From an uncultured Christensenella sp. (GTDB lineage: Bacteria > Bacillota > Clostridia > Christensenellales > Borkfalkiaceae), in contig CAJUGI010000003.1 of the NCBI GenBank assembly GCA_910586065.1, positions 72,478 through 136,477 on the forward strand: a stretch of 64,000 nt of DNA. Reading direction: 5' to 3'. Positions 17,501 through 25,509 of the stretch are shown here, in pieces. The notes below the pieces were generated by a model. The model did no database searches. It was not told where the DNA came from and saw only the letters and a program-made list of their open reading frames with translations. Each line of letters begins with the position of its first letter. The stretch's first letter is position 1. The position numbers were made by a program, and so were the translations under genes.

Positions 17501-17811
17501 TCTTCGTTATCGCCGCTATCCCCCGAACCGTCGTCGGGCTTGCCCGAAGAAGGCTTGGGCTGACCGCAAACGCAATCGCCGTTTGTAAAGTCGTGCGGGG
17601 CAACCTGATAAATAAAATCACAGTTTTCGTCGGTACATTCGCGCCAATGGTTTACATCGTCCTTGCCGTATTCCGTAGTTGACCAATGATGGGCAGACCC
17701 GTTATCTCCGTTGCCGTGGGCGCACGCCGTTAAGCCAACCCCTAAACAAGTTACCGACAGAATACCCAAAGTCATTGCCGCCACTACTTTTAAAAGTTTT
17801 TTATTTTTCAT
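14518..17811 (-). CDS. Pectinesterase (CE8) surface lipoprotein with tandem C-terminal modules
   Basis: A 1097-residue exported lipoprotein: basic start, hydrophobic segment, lipobox LTAC with Cys30. A Cys/His-rich linker and a Ser/Gly/Asp-rich stretch follow. A Big-like module (about 105-195) precedes the CE8 beta-helix (about 200-570), with HDTLYDYNGR (usual QDTL altered to HDTL), catalytic-type GRTDYVFG and ARAWSG replacing GRPW. Two nearly identical C-terminal modules (about 790-880 and 900-990) and a third divergent one follow; they are probably carbohydrate-binding. The enzyme removes methyl esters from pectin outside the cell. The next upstream gene is a CE12-type esterase, so together they trim pectin. 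Confidence 0.9.
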   Translation of the reverse strand: MKNKKLLKVVAAMTLGILSVTCLGVGLTACAHGNGDNGSAHHWSTTEYGKDDVNHWRECTDENCDFIYQVAPHDFTNGDCVCGQPKPSSGKPDDGSGDSGDNEDGILSISACDHTQNGSRITQLVQKLYKVGDTVNHNNISVQVSKKVNGEEITENVKADITYEDPDMTTAGEKQVKVKYGGKETTYTINVMDLSGVSKNAATVTVNASASYGVSGNVVTVKSINDAVSVFKLLGTDDNTTKTINIAAGTYHEKVEFDIPNLHIVGAAEDATKTVIEFDLIAEYKCPGTDAAYSTDGSATVSVRAEAIGFHAENITFQNYYNTHERYLESQKIANALVPANESRNGNTMAVACLVQADKCVFDNVRFSSYHDTLYDYNGRHVYNNCFIEGRTDYVFGYGATSLFNNCTLNTIGANDVKNGGYVCATRGFVKHVNDWQQADTVIDYGYIFKGCTFTNDSKVQDGTVSLARAWSGHMTLAFIECDMSKAYAKTAYGSATDNKNKRYGSMSQGEPNPERLYEYGNTGEGALDYAALGAGVKENLCTVLTEVQKATFLDKNVIFAAKNGQYEYSSAWNGNAGVTVPATYNFADFAQGSSTSTNGQFVDFFDGAVSVKGTYWMNGSAMRLNVGDTVKINVQGKITVDWYGGVYGTAANGKITYKDGYATLTIVEDTASTNGIYIKSITVDGTQPQPDTEYYTVTVYAEDGTTVLGTIPSLMSGDKITLAQIQEFVSGKIDKVYLSATKQEFDFNTGISENTSVYVVLSTELTLIDSGSFVYSYATDGLNGNEYIELKNCADNSPYLKLVSGSSIKLNVVAGTKISITGIYAGWGQIAINGVTYDSAATVNYTAAEDGYVIITLAEGATQAALQGITVTAPVQLAKENCAYAFGKDGINSSKYFELNNCQANSPYLKLVSGSSVRMLVTAGTKISVTGIYTGWGQIAINGVTQDSAATVNYTAAEDGYVIITLAEGATQAALQGISITVPIKEITANYTYSYTESKISGSEYVELAAKDNGNGIAIASGHYIKMKIAANATVTISGIYYQAGNWDTFKVNGGEALAGAASGSVMFTTGEEGGEFIITAEGTQAFFTTITVTFN
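14879..15297 (-). repeat. In-frame tandem repeat inside the pectinesterase gene
   Basis: Bases 14879-14970 recur without change at 15206-15297, an offset of 327 bases (109 codons), with similarity continuing on both sides. This is a recent internal duplication of a binding module. Confidence 0.85.
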
Positions 17812-17822
17812 TTTCTTACCCC

Positions 17823-19961
17823 TTATGCGTAATACTCGATTATGATATAATACACGTCAATGTTACTGCCTTTGGAAGCTATGCGGTAAGTACCGCCTTC
17901 GGAAATTTCGTTTGAAACAATATCCTGTCCCGAGGGTATATCGAACGCGGCGACAACCTTTGAAGAATTATTTACGTTTACCATTTGAATAGTTCTCCAT
18001 ACTTCGTCTATCGTGCCTGCGGGTTTGCCGCCCTTTGCAACTATAGTCATAGTGCATGCGCCCGTAAGATTAAACTCGATATATTTCGTAGGTGAAGAAC
18101 CCGTTACGGAACCGTTACCGTTAAGACGAATACTTTTTGCTGCCGCGGGATACTTGACGTCGTTATAAGTGAACGCCGCGCCCGCAGAATTCTGTGCAAC
18201 AAGCGCCGAATGGAAACTGAAAGTATGTCCTTCAACGGTAATAGGCGTATTAACATCAGTAAAGCTGCTTGCATTAAGTACAACCGTGCTTTGGGGCTTA
18301 GGTCTTGCCGCTTTTACCGCCGCTTCGTATTCTTCAAGCACGTTAAGATTGGTAACTTCGCTTCTCAAATCGAAATTAAGACTTTCGTAAACCGCCCTTG
18401 CTTCCGCACAGTAGCCTTTCCATACCTCGTAATTTTCTGCGGTTATGGTTGATATGCCGCCCTTAGCCGCCAGCGCTTCAATCGCCTTTATTGCGTCGGA
18501 AGCGGGGGTATAAGTTCTTTCGGGGTTGGTGGGATTGACCTTAATAAACATTCCCTCTAATTCGGCTACCTTTGAAATACTTATACGGTTGGAAGGGTCG
18601 ATAAATCCGTTCGGAGCAGTGAGAACTTTACTGCCGAAATTATAATATTCCTGCGCTTCGCCGTTTCCTTTAATAATTCCGCTTTCGTTAGACTTAATAA
18701 TACTGTCTGCAACGTATGCCGCCGTTAAATATGCGCCGTACTTATTGTAGTGGGTATTTTCCATACCGGTAAAGCCCTCGTCGGGATTGTTGTACGCGTT
18801 GTCATAACCGCTCGGCCATACGCCCGTTAGCGAGTTGGGAACAAGCGCAAGCAAGAAATCCGCAAACGCGGGAGTTATGGTTTCAAGGGTTTCTTTTGTA
18901 TATTCGAAGTTGTCGATAAGCAGGCAGTTTTCTTCTTCCGCAAGCTGACGGACTGCCTTTACGTAAGCAAAATCCTCGCCGTGCAGACCGGGACCGCTTT
19001 TAAGCGTACCGTCAGCGTTGAACGAACGCCTTGCTACGGGGGTCATCAGCACGGGGATAGCGCCCTTTTCTCTCGCCAAATCAATATACTGTTTCAAATA
19101 CCACTTGAACGTGCCGTCGCCAAAGGCATAATAATCGTTGCCGTATTTTTTGATTTCGTTTAACTGCGAAGCTTTCTCGGACGAGGTTGCGTGACTTAAA
19201 TATTCTTCCGGCAAGTAATCAGTAGGCTTTTTCTCTGCGGGCGCCGTTGTGGGATAAATCCCGTTTGCGGCGGGCGTGCCGAGCGGAACCATTCTGTCGG
19301 GCATTGTCTGATAGCCTTTTGTTGCGTCGTCGTTATGTCCGAACTGCACGAACAGATAGTCGCCTTCCTTTATACACTCTTCGATTGACTTTCCGCCGTT
19401 TTCGCTGAACGAATACTTAGAACCGTCCGTATTGGTGAAAAGTCTGTCCTCGTTAATGAACGAACGCGAGCTTCTGCCGCCCCTTGCGCAGTTGACTACA
19501 TTTACGCTTTCGTCAAGGAACATATCCAGATACTGTCCCCATCCCGCTATGTACTGTCCGTCCGCATAGGTCTGTACCGTGGAGTCGCCGGCGAGATAAA
19601 TTGTGGGCGTTTTATCCGTAGGTAAAGTTATTCCTTTATTTTCCGTCCATTTTGCGTAAAGCGTAATGCTGCTTGTTACCGTTTCGGTTGTGAAATTGTA
19701 TTTATTATTGCAGCCCGCTTCCTTATACCAGCCTTCAAAAGTCCAGCCGCTTTCGGCAGGAGCTTTTGGTGCGGTTGCGTGACCGCCCGCATCCACAACC
19801 TGCGTCTTAGGCGTAACTCCGTGCCCCTGAACGTCAAACGCAACCGTATAAGCCACGCCCTGCGCATTGCCGGGCTTATCGGTATTACAACCGGCAATGC
19901 CGAAAGCTGCGACAACAGCCATTATCAAACAAAAAAATTTGCCGATAAAATGCTTTTTCAT
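17823..19961 (-). CDS. CE12-type SGNH esterase lipoprotein (rhamnogalacturonan acetylesterase-like)
   Basis: A 712-residue exported lipoprotein (lipobox AGCN). Residues 37-108 are an InlB/Listeria-Bacteroides repeat (YTVAFDVQGHG...WTFEGWYKEAG...ITLYAKWTE). The SGNH hydrolase follows: block I YLAGDSTVQTY near residue 122, block II NCARGGRSSRSF, block III FVQFGHND, and block V NTHYNKYGA. This pattern matches CE12 acetylesterases acting on rhamnogalacturonan. The C-terminal 130 residues form a beta-sandwich-like module. It is upstream of the pectinesterase by 11 bases, so both are cotranscribed. A damaged relative lies at 43699-44745. Confidence 0.88.
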   Translation of the reverse strand: MKKHFIGKFFCLIMAVVAAFGIAGCNTDKPGNAQGVAYTVAFDVQGHGVTPKTQVVDAGGHATAPKAPAESGWTFEGWYKEAGCNNKYNFTTETVTSSITLYAKWTENKGITLPTDKTPTIYLAGDSTVQTYADGQYIAGWGQYLDMFLDESVNVVNCARGGRSSRSFINEDRLFTNTDGSKYSFSENGGKSIEECIKEGDYLFVQFGHNDDATKGYQTMPDRMVPLGTPAANGIYPTTAPAEKKPTDYLPEEYLSHATSSEKASQLNEIKKYGNDYYAFGDGTFKWYLKQYIDLAREKGAIPVLMTPVARRSFNADGTLKSGPGLHGEDFAYVKAVRQLAEEENCLLIDNFEYTKETLETITPAFADFLLALVPNSLTGVWPSGYDNAYNNPDEGFTGMENTHYNKYGAYLTAAYVADSIIKSNESGIIKGNGEAQEYYNFGSKVLTAPNGFIDPSNRISISKVAELEGMFIKVNPTNPERTYTPASDAIKAIEALAAKGGISTITAENYEVWKGYCAEARAVYESLNFDLRSEVTNLNVLEEYEAAVKAARPKPQSTVVLNASSFTDVNTPITVEGHTFSFHSALVAQNSAGAAFTYNDVKYPAAAKSIRLNGNGSVTGSSPTKYIEFNLTGACTMTIVAKGGKPAGTIDEVWRTIQMVNVNNSSKVVAAFDIPSGQDIVSNEISEGGTYRIASKGSNIDVYYIIIEYYA

Positions 19962-20108
19962 TTTTCCTCCATAAATTTTAAATATTTATATTTAAACGCC
20001 GCAAATAATATCAGCGCGTTGTTTACGGTTATTTGTTTGCGCGCTTAAATCAGTGTTTTAAGCATTAATACTTTTAACGAACGCAAACTTTTACCGATAG
20101 CGATTTTT

Positions 20109-20147
20109 TTGTGTTGTATTTTACAACACAAAGCCCCCATGGGGGCT
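20109..20147. promoter_or_regulatory. Two adjacent hairpins upstream of the CE12 gene
   Basis: A 10-bp stem with 3-base loop (20109-20118 with 20122-20131), directly followed by the perfect 16-base palindrome AGCCCCCATGGGGGCT (20132-20147). A similar pair lies upstream of the AraC gene (34341-34382). The function is unknown; they could form leader structures or regulator sites. The rest of 19962-20295 is AT-rich and without a gene. Confidence 0.45.
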
Positions 20148-20295
20148 GAAATTTAATCAGACCTGTCGTTTAAGCCACAAGTATAATAACATTATAAAAT
20201 CATATCGTCAATTACTAAATATAACTTTTTTTGTAAATTGTTTACATTATTATAATGTCAGGGAAGAGCGGATAAGACACCGTAAACAAGACGAC

Positions 20296-20334
20296 AAAAA
20301 AGCCGCTGATACTTAAACGTAATCACCGGCTTTT
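20296..20334 (-). terminator. Terminator-like hairpin
   Basis: A 9-bp stem with one mismatch (20302-20310 with 20322-20330) flanked by A/T runs, followed by TTTTTT on the minus strand. It ends the decayed DUF4303/HEAT-like module. The bases 20340-20490 between them look like worn coding sequence I cannot identify. Confidence 0.6.
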
Positions 20335-20493
20335 AAACGTGTTCAGCAACGCCTGATTGCTCTTTGGCGGTTGGACATTCTATTCAGTTAGAGAAAAGGT
20401 CACGGGCGATTCGTTGACCGAAACCTTCTGCTATCTGCGGACGAACTATTAGACATCCACCGTAGAAACTCCTGCCCCGAAGGGAACAATGCC

Positions 20494-20690
20494 GTTTTAC
20501 GCTTCTTATTTGACCAATTTATTCGGCAAAGAAACCAACTTTTTATAAGTAATACCATCTTCTTTAAATATGACGGCTTGTTTCAGCGGTACGGACTTAC
20601 CGAGAACTTTTTTTATAATTCGGGATAAGCGGAAATCGCGTCTTTTGTCCCTTTTTTCTTTTTATGATAACGAGTTTTCAGCCGCATAGT
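20494..20690 (-). pseudogene. Decayed copy of the HEAT-like gene at 46042
   Basis: On the minus strand this reads CTATGCGGCTGAAAACTCG, then (after a deletion) AAAGACGCGATTTCCGC, GTAAGTCCGTACCGCTG..GCCGTCAT, a second deletion, and ATTACTTATAAAAAGTTGG..AAATTGGTCAAATAA followed by AGCGTAAAA. Each block occurs in the same order at 45970-46745, from just upstream of the intact gene to its stop and the start of the next gene. This is therefore a deletion remnant of a second copy. It lies directly downstream of the intact DUF4303-like gene. Confidence 0.8.
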
Positions 20691-20744
20691 CTTTAAATAC
20701 CAAATTGCCGCGAATTGAAATTCATTTAATAGAAATCGTGCGGT

Positions 20745-21470
20745 TTAATCCCCGTCTGCCGACAACGATTTTATGTACTCCAAATAATCCGTTTCACCAG
20801 AATGACAGCCGAAATCCATTTGCAGATACGTTGCTATCTTTTCTTCAACGGGCAATTCGTCCTCTGCCTCAAAAGGAATTACGTACAGCTTTTCAAACCC
20901 GTGTTCTTTCCAAAAGCCTTCCTGCCGTAAGTTGCATAAAACGCCCGCCATTAAGTAACGGAGCATAGCGCGTTCCTGGTCGAAGTTTTCCTCAAAGACT
21001 TCGCTGTTTTCTTCAAACCAATCGACAGCTTCCTTACTTAATAAATCGTCATAGTTATAGTATACAGTGCAGTAGTAAAGACTGTTCTGCATTAAAAATT
21101 TTTGCAGCTTTTTGAATGCCTTAGTATCGGCGGAAACCACGTCCCACTCGGCATAAGGCTCGAAGCGGTAATACGATTTTTCATCTTCCGCGCAGTCTTT
21201 GATTTGTTTGCGGTATTCTTCTTCCGTATTGAAGTACAGGTAAGTTTCAAAGTCTTCTTCGTATACATATTGTACGAGATTGCCTATTTCAAAAGAAACG
21301 CCGTATATGGTTTGCCCCTTATGTTTTTCAACGAATTTCGGAAAAAAGTCAACAACCGCTTCGCGGAATAATGCGATGAATTGGGAGGCGACATCCGGCG
21401 TTAATAAAATTCCCGTATCCTCTTTTTTATATTGTTTTAACAATTGTTTTACAATCTGCTCGTCTGTCAT
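20745..21470 (-). CDS. DUF4303-like protein
   Basis: A 241-residue soluble acidic protein, rich in Tyr, Phe and Glu. The layout (helical start, YGVSFEIGNLVQYVY strand, repeated EE-Y-R motifs, EPYAEWDV, long helical C-terminus) resembles DUF4303 proteins, common in polymorphic-toxin immunity loci. The assignment is by eye. Its first codons (MTDEQIVK) and a later VVDFFPK stretch recur as the remnant MTDEQIAKTVVEFFPK at 45921, so a second copy has decayed. No toxin gene is adjacent. Confidence 0.6.
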   Translation of the reverse strand: MTDEQIVKQLLKQYKKEDTGILLTPDVASQFIALFREAVVDFFPKFVEKHKGQTIYGVSFEIGNLVQYVYEEDFETYLYFNTEEEYRKQIKDCAEDEKSYYRFEPYAEWDVVSADTKAFKKLQKFLMQNSLYYCTVYYNYDDLLSKEAVDWFEENSEVFEENFDQERAMLRYLMAGVLCNLRQEGFWKEHGFEKLYVIPFEAEDELPVEEKIATYLQMDFGCHSGETDYLEYIKSLSADGD

Positions 21471-21543
21471 AATAGTTAATCCTTTAAATATTTTTCTCCG
21501 ATTTTTTCTTTACGGCATATAGCGCATAAAATTTATAACACGG

Positions 21544-22038
21544 TCAGTCTTCCATATCGGAAAACGGAGTTTTTCCGTGAAGCTCGATAGCGCGCCGACC
21601 TGTCGGCGTTCCGTCGTCATTGATTTCCATAAGGCGCATCTTTTTTATTTTTGAACAATCTATCTCGTCAAACACGTCTGCGCATTCCGCAGACTCCTGG
21701 TCGCCGAGTTGGTACAAAATGCACTCGACGGCTTCCTGAACTCTTTCAAATGCAAATTTTTCTATGCTTTCTATCGAAGCGCCTTCTTTTATCAGCGCGG
21801 ATACTTCGGGAAACCTTTCGTCAAGGATGCCTTGCTCTTGATATTTTTTTATCATATCAGCAAAGCCGCCCCTATGAAATTCAAGGTGGTCGCTAATCGG
21901 CTTCAAAAAGCGGAAAGAGGGAAGAACGGCAAAATATTCGTTTTCTTGTTTCAATTCCCACTCCGCCCATTCTTTTTGCAGACCGAATTTTTCCATTACG
22001 TTCAATTTTTCTTTAAAAGTCATTTCTTTATCTTTCAT
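21544..22038 (-). CDS. Hypothetical acidic protein in the immunity-like cluster
   Basis: A 164-residue protein with a good ribosome site (GGAGATTGATATG). It is helical and acidic, without signal or membrane segments. Notable stretches are WAEWELKQENEYFAVLPSF and RRAIELHGKTPFSDMED. The family is not recognised. It is 74 bases upstream of the DUF4303-like gene in the same direction, and its size and composition fit the single-domain immunity-like proteins around it. Confidence 0.65.
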   Translation of the reverse strand: MKDKEMTFKEKLNVMEKFGLQKEWAEWELKQENEYFAVLPSFRFLKPISDHLEFHRGGFADMIKKYQEQGILDERFPEVSALIKEGASIESIEKFAFERVQEAVECILYQLGDQESAECADVFDEIDCSKIKKMRLMEINDDGTPTGRRAIELHGKTPFSDMED

Positions 22039-22072
22039 ATCAATCTCCAGATATTTCTTATATATAGTCTCA

Positions 22073-22987
22073 TTATATCACTTTTGATGCTGTTTTGCAA
22101 ATCTCCGTTACATTCGGCTTAATTCCGCGCAATACCATAGTTACCGATACGGTCGTATCCCATTGCTTTTCGTTGTTGTCATATTGATTGATGCGGGTAT
22201 CATACTTATTATTTACAATGCGTTTCATTTCGGCTATTTCTCGATTTGAAAAGCATTCGGGCATAGAATAAGCAACCGATTCTATCGATTCGATTGCCGC
22301 ATACTTGTCGGCGTTGATTATCGCGCGGGCAAATTCGGGCGCAGTATCGGGATTATCGGGCGTTAAATTTGCTATCACATATCCCGTTTTAACGCTCTTA
22401 AATCCGTATCGTTCCATAACGGCGGGCAATTTCGCCTCGTTCAGATAATATTTACCCACGCCGTATTTTTCAACGGCGTTATCGAATTGTTCCGCTTTTT
22501 GCCAAAACTCTTTTTCGTAACCGCTTTGCGCGTAGCAATCGGGCGCAACCGTTATGCCTTTACGCGAAGAAAGCACCAAACAAATTCCGTTCGGTTTCAA
22601 TACGCGCATTTGCTCTTTGTAAAATACGGAATGTTCTATATGCTCGCAAACGGTGTTTGAAATCACAACGTCAAAGCTCTCATTTGCAAACGGTAATGCG
22701 GCAATATCGGCTTCGATAAAAGTTACGCTTTTTTCGTGTTCTTTTGCAAAGCGTATAAATTCGCCGTCGCGGTCAATGGCGATTATCTCGGCATTTGGAT
22801 ACCAACGTGCGAGCGAGCCTGCAAGCGCACCCGAACCGCAACCTATTTCAAGAATTTTCAGTTGCTTTGTTTCGTCTAAACCGAATAACTCTTTGTACTC
22901 GCTTGCGAATTTGTCGTCAAACCGCAACTTGCGACTGTAATACAAAGTCTTTGCGCCTTGTATATATTTTAACCATATCGTATTCAT
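22073..22987 (-). CDS. Class I SAM-dependent methyltransferase
   Basis: A 304-residue protein with a Rossmann methyltransferase core: motif I ILEIGCGSGAL near residue 48, acidic AIDRDG, FIEADIAALPF, and ISNTVCEHIEH followed by LKPNGICLVL. This is a Methyltransf_11-type fold. The substrate is unknown. About 130 extra C-terminal residues carry no recognised motif. The longer frame begins with GTG at 23002; the ATG at 22987 is preferred, though neither has a good ribosome site. Confidence 0.85.
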   Translation of the reverse strand: MNTIWLKYIQGAKTLYYSRKLRFDDKFASEYKELFGLDETKQLKILEIGCGSGALAGSLARWYPNAEIIAIDRDGEFIRFAKEHEKSVTFIEADIAALPFANESFDVVISNTVCEHIEHSVFYKEQMRVLKPNGICLVLSSRKGITVAPDCYAQSGYEKEFWQKAEQFDNAVEKYGVGKYYLNEAKLPAVMERYGFKSVKTGYVIANLTPDNPDTAPEFARAIINADKYAAIESIESVAYSMPECFSNREIAEMKRIVNNKYDTRINQYDNNEKQWDTTVSVTMVLRGIKPNVTEICKTASKVI

Positions 22988-23024
22988 AGTATTGTACCGC
23001 ACGCAATATCCGTCACATTTTTGT

Positions 23025-23864
23025 TCATTGCTTCCAAACTATGTCCCCCAAATGGCTACCGAGCGCATCAATATGCTTTTCGTCGGATGCTCCGACTTTA
23101 ATATCCGAATAGAAGCCGTTGCTTCTAATCCAAGCAATAAGCGAATCCGAATACATTACGGCAATTCCGTACACATTGAATTCCGACAGAAGTTTATATG
23201 TATCATTGCAAAAATTCTCTAATTCCTTTTTGATATTAAGCGTCGTTACGAATTTGCCTTTACATCTCCCTTTCTTAAATACGGGTTTATTTTCAAGAGC
23301 AATAGTAATCAAGCTGCCGACACAAAATTGATAGCAACAAAAATCACTTTCATCTATATACCATTCCCGCTTGAAATATTGTGCAAGCTGTCCGCTTTCT
23401 ATATCGTAACCCGCAATAGGTAACTTCTTTTTTTTGAAAAAAACAATTTTACCTTGCTCAACATAAATTTCGTCAAGCGGCAGAAAATGTTCTTCACTTG
23501 TAAAATATTCGTTTTTATTATAAATAGAAGAATAAATCAACTTCAACTCTTTGGGGAAAGAAACTCCTAACCTTTTTTCAACGGCAGAGAAGTCAATCTC
23601 GCAATCATTGTTAAGATTCATAAACGAGCGCATTTTATCAAGCATTATCCGTAAGTCCGCATACTCTGCATCAAGCATACGATGATTATCTACAAATATA
23701 ACAGCCCGCTCGCCTCCCCGTATAGGGTGGTCTGTCATAATATTATTCGGTTCGATTATTGAAACGCTTGTCCAACCCGAAACCTGCGATTCATCATAAC
23801 ACCCGTAATATATTTTGTTTTCATAAAAATAAAATCCTTCGGTTGTTGTTTTGATTTTAGTCAT
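23025..23864 (-). CDS. SMI1/KNR4 (SUKH)-like protein
   Basis: A 279-residue soluble protein. The central part (about 92-135: FSAVEKRLGVSFPKELKLIYSS...FTSEEHFLPLDEIYVEQGKIVFF) matches the SUKH/SMI1-KNR4 pattern of a helical start followed by FPLDEI-type strands. SUKH proteins are frequent immunity proteins against secreted toxins. A DUF4303-like and an unassigned gene lie nearby. The N- and C-terminal extensions are not recognised. No toxin is visible in the window. Confidence 0.65.
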   Translation of the reverse strand: MTKIKTTTEGFYFYENKIYYGCYDESQVSGWTSVSIIEPNNIMTDHPIRGGERAVIFVDNHRMLDAEYADLRIMLDKMRSFMNLNNDCEIDFSAVEKRLGVSFPKELKLIYSSIYNKNEYFTSEEHFLPLDEIYVEQGKIVFFKKKKLPIAGYDIESGQLAQYFKREWYIDESDFCCYQFCVGSLITIALENKPVFKKGRCKGKFVTTLNIKKELENFCNDTYKLLSEFNVYGIAVMYSDSLIAWIRSNGFYSDIKVGASDEKHIDALGSHLGDIVWKQ

Positions 23865-23960
23865 AACCTTATTTATATCTCCTTCGGCTTATTTTTTCCA
23901 TCCTTGAACAGTTTTATTGTTGTCGCACATATAAACACCTTGTTCTTACATTGTTAATAT

Positions 23961-24356
23961 TTATTGATGAAGTAATTCTTTGATTTGTTCTTCAGAATAC
24001 GGGCTTACATAATCGGGAGCGCATAAATGCGCTTGACTCCACGTCATCATTTGTGTTAAGACGGGGACAAAACTTTTGCCGAGCCCGGTTAAGGTATATT
24101 CCACTTTAGGCGGTATTTCTTTGTAAATCTCGCGGTGAATAAAGCCGTCGTCCTCCAATTCGCGCAACTGCTTTGTGAGGGTCGATTGCGTTATTCCGTC
24201 AAGCAATCTCAATAACGCGCCGAAACGTTGCACTTTATTGATGGCTATATACCACAAAATAAGAAACTTCCATTTGCCGCTTAAAACGGTTTGCAGCGTA
24301 CTCATAGGCACGCACCGTGCCATAACCTCTCTTTTTCTGAATTTGTTGTCTGTCAT
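23961..24356 (-). CDS. HxlR-family transcriptional regulator
   Basis: A 131-residue winged-helix regulator. The HxlR signature is clear: CVPMSTLQTVLSGKWKFLILWYI, RFGALLRLLDGITQSTLTKQLRELEDDGFIHREIYKEIPPKVEYTLTGLGKSF. Such proteins act as dimers and often sense redox or aldehydes through cysteines; Cys15 lies at the usual place. It follows the FAD oxidoreductase after 9 bases and probably controls the divergent promoter at 25371-25509. Confidence 0.92.
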   Translation of the reverse strand: MTDNKFRKREVMARCVPMSTLQTVLSGKWKFLILWYIAINKVQRFGALLRLLDGITQSTLTKQLRELEDDGFIHREIYKEIPPKVEYTLTGLGKSFVPVLTQMMTWSQAHLCAPDYVSPYSEEQIKELLHQ

Positions 24357-24365
24357 TTTTCACCT

Positions 24366-25370
24366 CTATCGGCACATAAACGAAAACTTTTCAGACATGC
24401 GCCCCACAAGCCGCCATTGTCTTTGCATATAACTTTTTACGTCGGACACGTTACGCTTATAGCTTTCTATAACGCCGCGCCGATTGTTGAAGCCGGATAT
24501 AACCGCAAGCGCCGCATAATAACCGCTTTCCATACCGCACGAAATTCCTTCGCCCATGGGGTTCAAAAAACCCGCGTTTTCGCCCGCTTTCAAAATACCG
24601 TTCCCGCCGTAGTCAATCTCAAAAGGCGGCACGATATTGCGTATCAGCCATTTATCCGTTCTTGACTGTTCGCTTATGCGAAGTGCGTGTCTGTCCCGCA
24701 TATACGCTTTAAAGGCTTCGTAATACTTCTTTATGTCACGCGATTCGATACCCGCAACGCCCAACACAATCATATCGTCTTTAACATTAAACCAGGCGTC
24801 GTAGCCAGACAATCCCGGTTGCAGATACGCATAAAAATAGTGCGGGTCCAAATCGATTGCGCCTTGATTATAGGTTTGATAAGTAACGACGTTACGTTGC
24901 GCCCTTTTTTCTATTCCTGCTGCGCCAGAACAATCGATTACATATCGCGCCCGCTCGATATTACCGTTTACCGTTACTTCGATTACTTCTTCGGTTTCCC
25001 GTACGGAAGTAACGCGGCTTCCGTCTTTGATTTCGGCGCCGCTTTCCCTTGCAAGAGACAGAAGCCAGTAATCGAATTTATCGCGCCATATATTCAGCCC
25101 GCGACTTGTAAACCGGTATTCGCGCCCCGCGTCGTCGGTGAATATCATACCGCGATTATCGACAGGCTTGCAGGTAACGGAGTGCGGCACACTACACCCG
25201 AACTGTTGTTCAATAAACAGCATCGACTTTTCTATCAAAATGCCCGAACAGCTTTTATACCTCGGCAACCTGCATTTTTCCAAAAGCAACACGCCGAGTC
25301 CGTTTTTTGATAGCGTTCTCGCGGCAATACAACCGCAAGGACCCGCGCCGATTACAATAACGTCATACAT
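24366..25370 (-). CDS. FAD-dependent oxidoreductase, geranylgeranyl-reductase-like
   Basis: A 334-residue flavoprotein. The FAD-binding start IVIGAGPCGCIAARTL (residues 5-20), LLEKCRLPRYKSCSGILI with the P-R-K-C-G pattern typical of geranylgeranyl reductases and relatives, and GENAGFLNPMGEGISCGMESGYYAA as the C-terminal FAD motif. It reduces or oxidises an unknown substrate. It is cotranscribed with the HxlR gene and divergent from a radical SAM gene, suggesting one pathway. No quinone or lipid genes are nearby. Confidence 0.85.
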   Translation of the reverse strand: MYDVIVIGAGPCGCIAARTLSKNGLGVLLLEKCRLPRYKSCSGILIEKSMLFIEQQFGCSVPHSVTCKPVDNRGMIFTDDAGREYRFTSRGLNIWRDKFDYWLLSLARESGAEIKDGSRVTSVRETEEVIEVTVNGNIERARYVIDCSGAAGIEKRAQRNVVTYQTYNQGAIDLDPHYFYAYLQPGLSGYDAWFNVKDDMIVLGVAGIESRDIKKYYEAFKAYMRDRHALRISEQSRTDKWLIRNIVPPFEIDYGGNGILKAGENAGFLNPMGEGISCGMESGYYAALAVISGFNNRRGVIESYKRNVSDVKSYMQRQWRLVGRMSEKFSFMCR

Positions 25371-25412
25371 ACTTTACATTATAGCGATTTGACACGTTAA
25401 GTCAATCGCGGC

Positions 25413-25468
25413 AGTATCTTTTTTGATACTACTACTAAATAAAGACAGTACTTGAATTGCAATACTAT
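25413..25468. promoter_or_regulatory. Inverted repeats in the divergent region
   Basis: AGTATC-N6-GATACT (25413-25430), and an imperfect AGTA...TACT repeat at 25449-25468, between the FAD oxidoreductase and radical SAM genes. They are likely binding sites for the HxlR protein. Confidence 0.5.
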
Positions 25469-25509
25469 GCGGATTTATAATCAGAGAAAAACAAAGGACG
25501 GTGTTTATT

